Below, piece after piece: positions 34,679 through 43,338 of a stretch of DNA of 64,000 nt; positions within the stretch are counted from its first letter, which is position 1, and each line of letters starts with the position of its first letter. Origin of the DNA: Bacillota bacterium (GTDB taxonomy: Bacteria; Bacillota; Clostridia; Saccharofermentanales; Fastidiosipilaceae); NCBI GenBank assembly GCA_023420115.1, contig JAEZWR010000067.1:93226-157225 (forward strand), given 5' to 3'. Both the position numbers and the translations under genes were made by a program. The notes under the pieces were generated by a model, which was not told the origin of the DNA, did no database searches, and was given only the letters and a program-made list of their open reading frames with translations.

Positions 34679-34698
34679 ATCACATATTGATATGTGAT
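34679..34698 (+). promoter_or_regulatory. Perfect dyad in the HU leader
   Basis: ATCACATAT and ATATGTGAT are exact inverted repeats with a TG centre. They lie about 20 nt after the predicted -10 and 44 nt before the HU start. This is either an operator or a leader hairpin. No T run follows, so it is not a terminator. Confidence 0.45.
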
Positions 34699-34742
34699 TT
34701 AGTACACAAACGAGTTTCAGTCCACTTTAGGAGGATAAGGAA

Positions 34743-35015
34743 ATGACTTTTAAAGAATTAGTTGACGCCTGTGCTAAAAAGGCCGGTTGCACACAAGTTG
34801 TTGCTAGTACTGTTCTACGTGCAATGGTTGATGAAATTTCTGAAAGTTTGACAAGTGGTGACGATGTTCAGTTCACAGGTTTCGGTTCTTTCTCAGTTCG
34901 CGACATTAAGGCTCGCGAAGGAATCAATCCCAAGACTCTCGAAAAAATTCAGATTCCTGCATCAAAGACCCCAACTTTCAAAGCATATCCTGCATTTAAG
35001 AAACGTTTTAAGTAA
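34743..35015 (+). CDS. hup: HU-family nucleoid DNA-binding protein
   Basis: A 90-aa histone-like protein that bends and compacts DNA. The core GDDVQFTGFGSFSVRDIKAREGINPKT matches the conserved arm region of HU (GFGxFxVxxRxxRxGxNPxTG), although the usual arm ends differently here (KTLEKIQIPASKTPTFK). The N-terminal helices start TFKELVDACAKKAGC. TTAGGAGGATAAGG precedes the ATG. tRNA-Thr follows 32 nt after its stop and may be cotranscribed, ending at one shared terminator. Confidence 0.92.
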   Translation: MTFKELVDACAKKAGCTQVVASTVLRAMVDEISESLTSGDDVQFTGFGSFSVRDIKAREGINPKTLEKIQIPASKTPTFKAYPAFKKRFK

Positions 35016-35046
35016 TGGATGAACCAAGCGACTCGTCGCTTGTATT

Positions 35047-35120
<74 letters not shown>

Positions 35121-35147
35121 AAGACTCGCAAATGCGAGTCTTTTTTT
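35121..35147 (+). terminator. Terminator after tRNA-Thr
   Basis: GACTCGCA/TGCGAGTC has a 2-nt gap and is followed by seven T residues. Confidence 0.9.
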
Positions 35148-35336
35148 ATTTTGAGAAATTATATAAATATAAAATTAATTTTAAAGTACAAATCTTTTAT
35201 AATTAGCTATCAAATAAAAATATTCATGACTATAAGAAAAAATTTCAAAAAATTTTAAGATGATATAAGAAGGGATACTAAATATAGATCATATTTTTGA
35301 TAAAATCTAAACAATTATTTTCATGGGAGATGTCTT

Positions 35337-35549
35337 ATGCTTAAAAGGGGTAAATATAATTCTATTAAAGAACTTACTAATAGCATGCAAGTTTTTAAAG
35401 AAAAGTCAGATATGACCAGTACTCTAATCTCTGAAAAAATTCAACATATACATAGAAAAATTTCTTATCTGACTTACTTATCAAATGAACTATGTGAGGC
35501 TGGCTCAAGACTGAAAAACTCTATTGCAGATTTTAAAAAAATAAAATAG
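35337..35549 (+). CDS. Hypothetical small helical protein upstream of glnA
   Basis: I do not recognise this 70-aa protein. It is charged, without cysteine clusters or membrane segments, and looks almost entirely alpha-helical. A GGGAGA ribosome site precedes the ATG, and glnA begins 27 nt after its stop in the same direction. It is placed where some bacteria carry a glutamine synthetase regulator such as GlnR, but it is too short for a MerR-type HTH and no such motif is visible. Confidence 0.5.
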   Translation: MLKRGKYNSIKELTNSMQVFKEKSDMTSTLISEKIQHIHRKISYLTYLSNELCEAGSRLKNSIADFKKIK

Positions 35550-35576
35550 TTTAGAAAATTAATTGAGAATAATTAT

Positions 35577-36947
35577 ATGACAAATACTAGTAAAAAAAAT
35601 CGAGATACAAATACAGATAACATATTAACAAAATCATCAATACTAAAAATAATTGAAGAGAATGATATTAAATTTATTCGTCTTCAATTCTCTGATATGT
35701 TTGGTAAGGTCAAAAATGTTGTGGTTCCCGCAAGAAGAATAGAAGCAATTATTGATAATAATGCACTTTTTGATGGCTCATCTGTCGATGGCTTCGTTCG
35801 CATAGAAGAAAGTGACATGTATCTCAAGCCAGATTTATCAACCTTTGTAATCTTGCCAGAAGAAATACACCAAGGTAAAAGTGCAAGATTTATCTGCGAT
35901 GTCTACCAAACAAATGGAGAGGCCTTCTTAGGAGATCCAAGACAAATTCTCAAACGAGTATTATCTGAGGCAGCATCTATGGGGTTCAATGTATGTAATG
36001 TTGGTCCAGAAATGGAATTTTACCTATTACAAACAGATGAACACAATAAACCCTTGCTTGAGAAGTTCGATAATGGCTCATATTTTGATTTGGGACCAGA
36101 TGATATAGGAGAACTTGCTAGACAAAATATGATGATAGCTCTTGAGAATATGGGGTTCAATGTTGAAATGGCCCATCATGAAAATGGTAGTTCTCAGCAC
36201 GAAATTGATTTTCATTATACAGATGCTCTCAAGGCTGCAGATCAGGTTATGACTTTCAAATATGTAGTCAAAGCCTGTGCCGCATCTATGTCACTTCACA
36301 GCACCTTTATGCCTAAGCCTTTTTTCGGCGAGGCGGGAAGTGGCATGCACTGTAATATCTCTTTAGAGAAAAATGGTAGCAATGTTTTTTTCGATGAAAG
36401 TGATGAACTAGGATTAAGTATAATCGCCAAACAATTTTTAGCTGGTATTATGTCTCACGCCAAAGCTATCACAGCAATAACAAATCCTACTGTAAATTCA
36501 TACAAAAGATTGGTTCCAGATTTTGAAGCCCCTTGCTACATTGCTTGGTCAGCTAAGAATAGAAGTCCACTCGTAAGAGTTCCTACTGCCAGCAAATCTA
36601 GCGTAAGACTTGAACTTCGCTCGCCTGACCCCGCATGCAATCCTTATCTCGCATTTGCAGTAATATTGGCAGCTGGTCTGGATGGAATCAAAAATAAACT
36701 TGATTTGTGTCCTTCAGTAAATGAAAATATTTTTGCTATGCATGAAGCCAAACGCAGGATGTTAAATATTGAAGCTTTACCAAAAACAATTGACGAAGCA
36801 CTGAGAGCTCTTTCAGAAGATAAAGTAATTCTCGATTGCTTAGGAGAACATATTTCCACGCAATTCAGCAGAGCAAAATCTTTGGAATGGAAAGACTACA
36901 ATCAAAAAATAAGCCAATGGGAAATTGATAGATATCTTGACTACTAA
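35577..36947 (+). CDS. glnA: Glutamine synthetase, type I
   Basis: It makes glutamine from glutamate, ammonia and ATP. The 456-aa protein shows FDGSSVDGFVRIEESDMYL, VGPEMEFYLL with metal-binding Glu, AHHENGSSQHEIDF, GSGMHCNISL and the substrate-site segment NRSPLVRVP. An N-terminal extension of about 25 residues precedes the usual start. The adenylylation tyrosine loop of the enterobacterial enzyme is not visible, in line with the Gram-positive GSI-alpha class that is feedback-controlled. A strong terminator follows. Confidence 0.95.
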   Translation: MTNTSKKNRDTNTDNILTKSSILKIIEENDIKFIRLQFSDMFGKVKNVVVPARRIEAIIDNNALFDGSSVDGFVRIEESDMYLKPDLSTFVILPEEIHQGKSARFICDVYQTNGEAFLGDPRQILKRVLSEAASMGFNVCNVGPEMEFYLLQTDEHNKPLLEKFDNGSYFDLGPDDIGELARQNMMIALENMGFNVEMAHHENGSSQHEIDFHYTDALKAADQVMTFKYVVKACAASMSLHSTFMPKPFFGEAGSGMHCNISLEKNGSNVFFDESDELGLSIIAKQFLAGIMSHAKAITAITNPTVNSYKRLVPDFEAPCYIAWSAKNRSPLVRVPTASKSSVRLELRSPDPACNPYLAFAVILAAGLDGIKNKLDLCPSVNENIFAMHEAKRRMLNIEALPKTIDEALRALSEDKVILDCLGEHISTQFSRAKSLEWKDYNQKISQWEIDRYLDY

Positions 36948-36969
36948 TATAGACTAGTATTTTATATAA

Positions 36970-36997
36970 AGAAGCCGGTCTATTACCGGCTTTTTTA
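36970..36997 (+). terminator. Terminator of glnA
   Basis: AAGCCGG/CCGGCTT has a 7-nt loop and is followed by a T run. Confidence 0.9.
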
Positions 36998-37046
36998 TTT
37001 CAAACTTTAAAATTAATATAAAGAAATATTATCTTTAGGAAATATT

Positions 37047-37781
37047 ATGCATTTTAATAAAAATAAAAATATTCTAATTTTTGGTGCAAGCGGGAGTATA
37101 GGAACAGCACTAGTCAACACTCTACTTCAAGATGAAGATTACAATTTACACCTATTTAGCAATAAACAATATGAAAGCCTGGAAAATAAATATAAAGACA
37201 AATATAATACACAACTTTATAAATTGGATCTTTACGATAAAGATAAAAGAAGTCAAGAATTAAATAAAATCTTAGCAAAAATTAAAAATATATATGCAAC
37301 AGTTTATCTAGCTGGTATTTCACAATATTCACTACTTCAAGATACTTCATATAAAGATGAAATGAGAATATTTGAAATTAATTATTTTGCCTATTCTGAT
37401 ATATGTAAACTTATCATCCCATATATGCTTAAAAATACCAGTTCTCGAATTATAGGCGTAAGTTCTATATGGGCCGTCAAAGGTGCTGCAATGGAAGCAA
37501 CATATGCTGCTAGCAAGGCAGCAATGATTGCACTTAATAAATCACTTGCCAAAGAATTAGGTAGATCAAATATTAATGTCAACACAATAGTTTCAGGTTG
37601 GGTAGAAAGCCCTATGAATGCAATCTTTAATGATGAAGAAAAAAAAGCCTTTGCAGACGAACTTGCACTTGCTAGGCTCGGCAAAGCAGATGAAATTGCT
37701 AAACTAATTAAATTTTTATTGTCTGATGATTCGTCATATATTACTGGATCAAATATACAAATAGATGGAGGATATCTATGA
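37047..37781 (+). CDS. Short-chain dehydrogenase/reductase
   Basis: A 244-aa NAD(P)-dependent SDR enzyme with the nucleotide motif LIFGASGSIGTAL near residue 14, an AG-rich segment AGISQYS, the catalytic Ser in IIGVSSIW, YAASKAAM with Tyr and Lys near 150, and ITGSNIQIDGGYL at the end. FabG-like enzymes and the EF-P 5-aminopentanone reductase YmfI share this pattern, and neither can be excluded. The stop overlaps the mnmA start by 4 nt (ATGA), so they are coupled. Confidence 0.85.
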   Translation: MHFNKNKNILIFGASGSIGTALVNTLLQDEDYNLHLFSNKQYESLENKYKDKYNTQLYKLDLYDKDKRSQELNKILAKIKNIYATVYLAGISQYSLLQDTSYKDEMRIFEINYFAYSDICKLIIPYMLKNTSSRIIGVSSIWAVKGAAMEATYAASKAAMIALNKSLAKELGRSNINVNTIVSGWVESPMNAIFNDEEKKAFADELALARLGKADEIAKLIKFLLSDDSSYITGSNIQIDGGYL

Positions 37782-38971
37782 AAAAAGTACTTTTAGCAAT
37801 GAGTGGGGGTGTAGATTCAACTGCCGCAGCTCTTTTATTACAGGATGCTGGATATGAGGTGACTGGAGCAACCTTTCATCTATTTGATACCGAATCCTTA
37901 CAAAATGATTTAGAAAAATATGGTCTAAATCAAGAAAAAAACTTGCCAGTATATCCTTCAAATAGTTCTGATAAAAGTATCAAAGATATTCACTATGAAA
38001 ATTATATTGCTGATTCCTCACAATTTCCTTCAGACCAAGCTGTCCAAGATGCCAAAAGAGCTTGTGAATTTCTTGGTATAAATCATATCTGCTTCGATTT
38101 TCGTCCTCTTTTTTACGAGCAGGTGGTTAGACCATTTCTTAGTAAATATTTAAAAGGAATAACTCCAAATCCCTGTTTATTCTGCAACAAATTCATTAAA
38201 TATGGAATGTATGCCGAAATTGCTTTTGCAATGGGATTTGATTATATAGCTAGCGGTCATTATGCCAAAGTCAGTAAAGATGACGAAGGAATATATCATC
38301 TATATTGCCCCAACGATTTGAAAAAAGACCAATCTTATGTTTTATATCAGATGTCCAATCGCATCCTGTCCAGACTAATACTTCCACTATGGAATCATGA
38401 GAAACAAGAACTGCGTGATCTTCTCAAAAGCCGTGGACTTGAATTTATTGGTTCTAAACATGATAGTCAGGATATTTGCTTCATTCCAAATAAAGGACAT
38501 GCTGCCTTTTTAGATAAATATGCTGGATCCTCATCAAAAGGAGAGGGAAATTTCATCTTATATATCTATGGAGAATATGAAATAATTGGTAAGCATCTAG
38601 GTCTGGAGCATTACACAATAGGCCAGAGGAAAGGTCTAGGAATAAGTTATTCAGAGCCTCTATTTGTCCAAAAAATTGATTTTGAGAATAACAACGTTAT
38701 ACTATGCAAACAAAAGGACTTATTTACTGATATTTGTTATGTTAATGAAGTCAACTTTCTTTCTGAGAAAGAAGCTAATAACACTGAGATAGATTTAGAT
38801 GTAAGAGTTAGGTATCAGTCTGTAAAAAAAGCAGCAAAATTATACAAATTAGATGACGGATATTATAAAATTGTATTTGCTGAGCCTCAAAGAGCTATAA
38901 CTCCTGGTCAGGCTGCGGTCTTCTATCGAGATAATGAGCTAATTGGTGGCGGAACAATAATCAAACAATGA
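37778..38971 (+). CDS. mnmA: tRNA 2-thiouridine(34) synthase MnmA
   Basis: MnmA thiolates the wobble uridine of tRNA-Lys, -Glu and -Gln. The 397-aa protein has the ATP pyrophosphatase loop AMSGGVDSTAAALLL at the start, the catalytic cysteine in NPCLFCNKFIKYG, SGHYAKVSKDD, and the second cysteine in DSQDICFIPNKGH. The C-terminal barrel VRVRYQSVKKAAKL and TPGQAAVFY complete the family. The insertion after the first 40 residues is longer than in E. coli MnmA. A dedicated sulfur donor is not adjacent, but a cysteine desulfurase is at 59 kb. Confidence 0.95.
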   Translation: MKKVLLAMSGGVDSTAAALLLQDAGYEVTGATFHLFDTESLQNDLEKYGLNQEKNLPVYPSNSSDKSIKDIHYENYIADSSQFPSDQAVQDAKRACEFLGINHICFDFRPLFYEQVVRPFLSKYLKGITPNPCLFCNKFIKYGMYAEIAFAMGFDYIASGHYAKVSKDDEGIYHLYCPNDLKKDQSYVLYQMSNRILSRLILPLWNHEKQELRDLLKSRGLEFIGSKHDSQDICFIPNKGHAAFLDKYAGSSSKGEGNFILYIYGEYEIIGKHLGLEHYTIGQRKGLGISYSEPLFVQKIDFENNNVILCKQKDLFTDICYVNEVNFLSEKEANNTEIDLDVRVRYQSVKKAAKLYKLDDGYYKIVFAEPQRAITPGQAAVFYRDNELIGGGTIIKQ

Positions 38972-39034
38972 GAATTAAATATAAGTTAAGTTAAATTGAG
39001 AGGATAGAGCACGGGAAGTGCTTTTGTATATTGA

Positions 39035-40498
39035 ATGGCTAGAACTATTTATATTGGAGAAGATGAACTAAAAAGACAGCAAAATTTCATGCAGGAGAAT
39101 CGCGATCTCTGGTGTGAGGGCAAACGTTATTTTATTATGACTTATGGTTGTCAGTTGAATGAAAATGATTCTGAACGCATAGCTGGTATTTTTGCTGAAA
39201 TGGGAATGGAGCCTGCTGATTCTGTCGAGACTTCTGACCTCGTCGTTCTTAATACCTGTGCAGTTAGAGAAAATGCTGCAGATAGATTTTTCGGAAATCT
39301 AGGCATAATTAAAAATTTAAAAAGGGACAAGCCCGATCTTATAACAATGGCTTGTGGCTGTCTAATGAAACAGAGTAAGCATGTTGATAAGATAAGGAAG
39401 AGCTTTTATTTTGTTGATCTAGTCTTCGGGCCTTCTGATATTTATAGAATACCTGAACTTTTCAATAGACGTTTAGCTTCTGATAGCCATGTATACGAAG
39501 TTGGAGAGCTTGATCCTATTGTTGAGGACCTACCTATAAGTCGAAAAAGAAAATATAGGGCTCTTCTTTCTATTATGTTTGGTTGCAATAATTTCTGCAC
39601 TTTCTGTATTGTCCCTCATTCAAGAGGAAGAGAAAGAAGCAGACTTCCTGAATCAATTTTTAAAGAACTTTCCGAACTAGAGGCAGAGCACTATTCAGAA
39701 GTAATGCTACTTGGCCAAAATGTCAATTCATATGGTAAGGATCTAAGAAATTCTGGGTCGATGATGTCTTTTCCTGAACTAATGAGACAGGCTGCGAAAT
39801 TCAAGATACCACGTATACGCTTTATGACTAGCCATCCGCGAGATATAGACGATGAACTTCTCTATGTAATGCGCGATAATCCTAATATTGAGAGACACCT
39901 ACATCTTCCGATACAATCGGGAAGTGATCGTATTCTTAAGCTTATGAATCGACATTACACTCTTGAGCAGTATTTGAGCAAGGCAAAAAAAGCAAGAGAA
40001 ATCATACCGGGTATATCAATTACAACTGATATTATAGTCGGATTTCCCGGAGAAACAGAAGAGGACTTTCAAGCCACTCTAGATGCTATGCGAGAGGTGG
40101 AATATGAGCAGGCATTTATGTTTATATATTCACCGAGAGAGGGAACCAAAGCCGCAAGTCTTGAAATGCCCGATAAGGATGTAGTAAAAGATAGATTTAA
40201 GAGAATGTCAGACCTTCAGAACGAGCTCAGTCTCAAGGCAATGAAAAAACAAGAGGGAAAGACATTAGAACTATTACTTGAAGGAATTTCAGCCCAAAGA
40301 GATGATCGTTTTGCTGGAAGAAGTAGCGAAAACTTCCTTGTTAATTTTTCAATTAATAAGAATCTTCTCCCTGAAGCTATACGAAATCTTGAAAATGAGC
40401 ATCTCGGTGCTATTCTTGAAGGTAGATTCGCGAAAGTAAAAATAAATAATGCTAAGACATTTTCACTTGAAGGTGAGATGATTGAACTCATATTATAG
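39035..40498 (+). CDS. miaB: tRNA methylthiotransferase MiaB
   Basis: A radical-SAM enzyme that adds the 2-methylthio group to i6A37 of tRNAs. The 487-aa protein has three parts: an N-terminal cluster domain (YGCQLNENDSERIAG, NTCAVRENA, ACGCLMK), the radical-SAM core with MFGCNNFCTFCIVPHSRGRE, and a C-terminal TRAM domain. It is the first gene of the cluster miaB-mutS-mutL-miaA-hfq; MiaA, which makes its substrate, lies 5 kb downstream. A small hairpin AGCAC/GTGCT followed by TTTT (39008-39024) may end mnmA transcription. Confidence 0.95.
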   Translation: MARTIYIGEDELKRQQNFMQENRDLWCEGKRYFIMTYGCQLNENDSERIAGIFAEMGMEPADSVETSDLVVLNTCAVRENAADRFFGNLGIIKNLKRDKPDLITMACGCLMKQSKHVDKIRKSFYFVDLVFGPSDIYRIPELFNRRLASDSHVYEVGELDPIVEDLPISRKRKYRALLSIMFGCNNFCTFCIVPHSRGRERSRLPESIFKELSELEAEHYSEVMLLGQNVNSYGKDLRNSGSMMSFPELMRQAAKFKIPRIRFMTSHPRDIDDELLYVMRDNPNIERHLHLPIQSGSDRILKLMNRHYTLEQYLSKAKKAREIIPGISITTDIIVGFPGETEEDFQATLDAMREVEYEQAFMFIYSPREGTKAASLEMPDKDVVKDRFKRMSDLQNELSLKAMKKQEGKTLELLLEGISAQRDDRFAGRSSENFLVNFSINKNLLPEAIRNLENEHLGAILEGRFAKVKINNAKTFSLEGEMIELIL

Positions 40499-40683
40499 TG
40501 ACTTTCTATGATATTCTTTAGAAGATTTTTTCTTGAATTTACAAGTCAATATGATATGTGATATTTAAAAGATGATGTTGATACTCTAATATTAAAATTT
40601 TTGTCAAAATCAAGTGATAAGAATGGGAAACTTACATATATTATTATAGTAAGTTTCTCATTAGATTATCTAAAGGAGCAAAA

Positions 40684-43338
40684 GTGCCACTAACGTTTGA
40701 AATAGTTAAAAATCAGAAATTAAGCCCTATGATGGCTCAATATATTGAGATTAAGGAGCAGCATATGGATTGTCTCCTCTTCTTTCGTTTGGGTGATTTC
40801 TATGAGTTATTTTTAGATGACGCTCTTATTGCTTCTAATGAGCTTGAGATTGCACTTACTGCTAGAGATTGTGGTCTTAATGAAAAGGCACCTATGTGTG
40901 GTGTCCCATATCACTCTGCTAAATCATATATATCTAGGCTTATTAACGCAGGATATAATGTTGCAATATGTGAACAAGTAGAAGATCCCGCCCAAGCTAA
41001 GGGAATAGTGAGAAGAGAGATAACACAGATTGTCACACCTGGTACAATTGTCGATCCTGAAGAACTACCTGATGATCAAAATAATTATCTCGTTTCAATT
41101 TATATGGAAAGCTCATACTATGCACTGGCTGTCATCGAATTAATATCAGGAACTTTTTTTGCCAAGCAGTGGATATCTTTAATCAGCAAGGAAAAGTTAA
41201 TTGATGAAATCTATAGATATAGGGCTAGTGAAGTCATAGTATCCGAGGAAATTTTAAGTGATAAACAGTTAACACTTGCACTTAAACCTTTTAAAGTTAC
41301 ATTGTGTAGTCATGAAACATATTTCAGCAAAGATTTTGCATCCTATATACAAAATCAAAATATTAATGATGATTCCATACTTGCCCAAAGAGCAGCGACA
41401 GCTTTGCTTCATTATGTCAATAGAACACAGCGTTCAATTCCTGAGCACCTAGAAGAATTCAAAATTCTCAAAAATGAAGCCAAATTAAGCATGTCTGAAA
41501 ATACAAGAAGAAATCTCGAGTTGTTCGAAACAATCCAAGATAAGAAGAAAAAAGGCTCACTTCTTTTTAGTATAGATAATTGCAAAACTGCAATGGGTAG
41601 ACGCAAGTTGCGTTCATGGCTAGAGGAGCCTCTATTTTCAGTCTCAGAAATTATGCTAAGGCAAAATTTTGTCGAAGTTCTCAAGGAAGCTTTTATTTTA
41701 AGACAAGAAATTCGCGAAACGATGACTGGGCTTCAGGATATTGAAAGGCTTACAGGAAAAATTGCCCTATCAAAAGCCAATGCTAGGGATTTATATGCCC
41801 TTGCAAATAGTCTAAAAAAAATCCCCAATCTTAAGATATGTCTAAGCAAGCTTAAAGAAACATCTATGGGAAATATTCTTCTTCAAAATCTTGATCCAAT
41901 TACTTCACTAAGCAATACTCTACTAAAGGCGATTAAATCAAATGCTGCACTTACGATTACAGATGGTAATATAATTACTGACAATTATGATGAACAAGTT
42001 GATCGATATCGTCTTTTGAGTCATAACAGTCAAAAGTGGTTAGCGGACTTCGAACAACGTGAAAAAGATAAATATAATATAAAGAATTTGAAAGTTGGTT
42101 ATAACAGAGTTTTTGGATATTACATTGAGGTCAGCAAATCAAATCTTGATTTAGTACCATCTTCTTATATTCGCAAACAAACCTTGAGTAATTCTGAGCG
42201 CTATGCTACTGAAGAACTGAAAAATATGGAAAATGAACTACTTTCAGCAGCTAAAAAATTAGAAGATAGAGAGTATCAAATTTTCATTGAGCTTCGTGAA
42301 CTATGTAAGTCTTATATATCTAGTTTAAGAAAAAATTCTGAAATTATCGCTCAGCTTGATGTTTTTCAATCAATGGCGGAATTGGCAGAAAAATCAAATT
42401 ATTGCAAGCCTGAGATTAGTGACAAACATGAACTAATAATAAAAGAAGGTAGGCATCCAGTAGTTGAGAATCTTCTTAATGATGATATATATGTTCCAAA
42501 TGATACATATATGAACTATGATGATACTAATTTGATTTTGCTTACAGGACCTAATATGTCTGGTAAAAGTACCTATATGAGACAAGTAGCCTTGATTGTT
42601 ATACTTGCACAAATCGGTTCTTTTGTGCCTGCTTCATATGCCAAAATAGGTCTGGTAGATCAAATTTTCACTAGAATAGGAGCCTCAGATAATGTCGCTT
42701 CTGGAAGGTCAACCTTTATGGTTGAGATGGAGGAATTAGCATATATTCTCAAAGAAGCTACGAATCAGTCTTTGCTAATTTTAGATGAAATAGGTAGGGG
42801 TACCTCAACTTATGATGGTCTTAGCATAGCTTGGGCAGTAATTGAAGAAGTTTCTAATAAAAATATCCTTTATGCTAGAACGCTTTTTGCCACGCATTAC
42901 CATGAATTGACTATTTTAGAGAATTCTGTAACTGGCTTAAGAAATTTTCATATTGAAGTTGATGAAAAAAATGGAGAGATTAAATTCCTTCACCACATCA
43001 GAACAGGTGAAGCCAAACGAAGCTACGGGATAGAAGTTGCTAAGCTCGCTGGTGTTAATCAAGAAGTAATTAATAGAGCGTACGAAGTTCTTCATTCACT
43101 TGAGAAAGATAAGCTTAGTGAAAATATAAGCAAGAGTTTAAAAAATAAGAAAAAAACAGCTATTTCAAGCGATTCAAATCAAATAGATTTATTTACTAGT
43201 TCAATTAAGTTTAATTATAGCGGTAATATTGTTAAAGAATTAAATAGTATTGATATAAATAGTATATCTCCGCTTCAGGCTATGGCTAAACTTGATGAAT
43301 TAATTAAATTGGCCAAAAAGGGAAATAATGATGACTAA
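40684..43338 (+). CDS. mutS: DNA mismatch repair protein MutS
   Basis: It recognises mismatches and small loops. The 884-aa protein has the mismatch-reading FRLGDFYELF motif (Phe-x-Glu) near residue 31, the lever and clamp domains, and the ATPase with GPNMSGKSTYMRQVAL near 623, LILDEIGRGTSTYDGLS and FATHYHELTILE. A GTG start at 40684 is supported by AAAGGAG 6 nt upstream. It overlaps the mutL start by 11 nt, ensuring coupled translation. Confidence 0.96.
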   Translation: MPLTFEIVKNQKLSPMMAQYIEIKEQHMDCLLFFRLGDFYELFLDDALIASNELEIALTARDCGLNEKAPMCGVPYHSAKSYISRLINAGYNVAICEQVEDPAQAKGIVRREITQIVTPGTIVDPEELPDDQNNYLVSIYMESSYYALAVIELISGTFFAKQWISLISKEKLIDEIYRYRASEVIVSEEILSDKQLTLALKPFKVTLCSHETYFSKDFASYIQNQNINDDSILAQRAATALLHYVNRTQRSIPEHLEEFKILKNEAKLSMSENTRRNLELFETIQDKKKKGSLLFSIDNCKTAMGRRKLRSWLEEPLFSVSEIMLRQNFVEVLKEAFILRQEIRETMTGLQDIERLTGKIALSKANARDLYALANSLKKIPNLKICLSKLKETSMGNILLQNLDPITSLSNTLLKAIKSNAALTITDGNIITDNYDEQVDRYRLLSHNSQKWLADFEQREKDKYNIKNLKVGYNRVFGYYIEVSKSNLDLVPSSYIRKQTLSNSERYATEELKNMENELLSAAKKLEDREYQIFIELRELCKSYISSLRKNSEIIAQLDVFQSMAELAEKSNYCKPEISDKHELIIKEGRHPVVENLLNDDIYVPNDTYMNYDDTNLILLTGPNMSGKSTYMRQVALIVILAQIGSFVPASYAKIGLVDQIFTRIGASDNVASGRSTFMVEMEELAYILKEATNQSLLILDEIGRGTSTYDGLSIAWAVIEEVSNKNILYARTLFATHYHELTILENSVTGLRNFHIEVDEKNGEIKFLHHIRTGEAKRSYGIEVAKLAGVNQEVINRAYEVLHSLEKDKLSENISKSLKNKKKTAISSDSNQIDLFTSSIKFNYSGNIVKELNSIDINSISPLQAMAKLDELIKLAKKGNNDD

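Noticed and set aside
40546..40566. TGATATGTGAT upstream of mutS as a second copy of the HU dyad
   Set aside because: Only one half-site is shared, and an 11-mer match is expected by chance in DNA this AT-rich.
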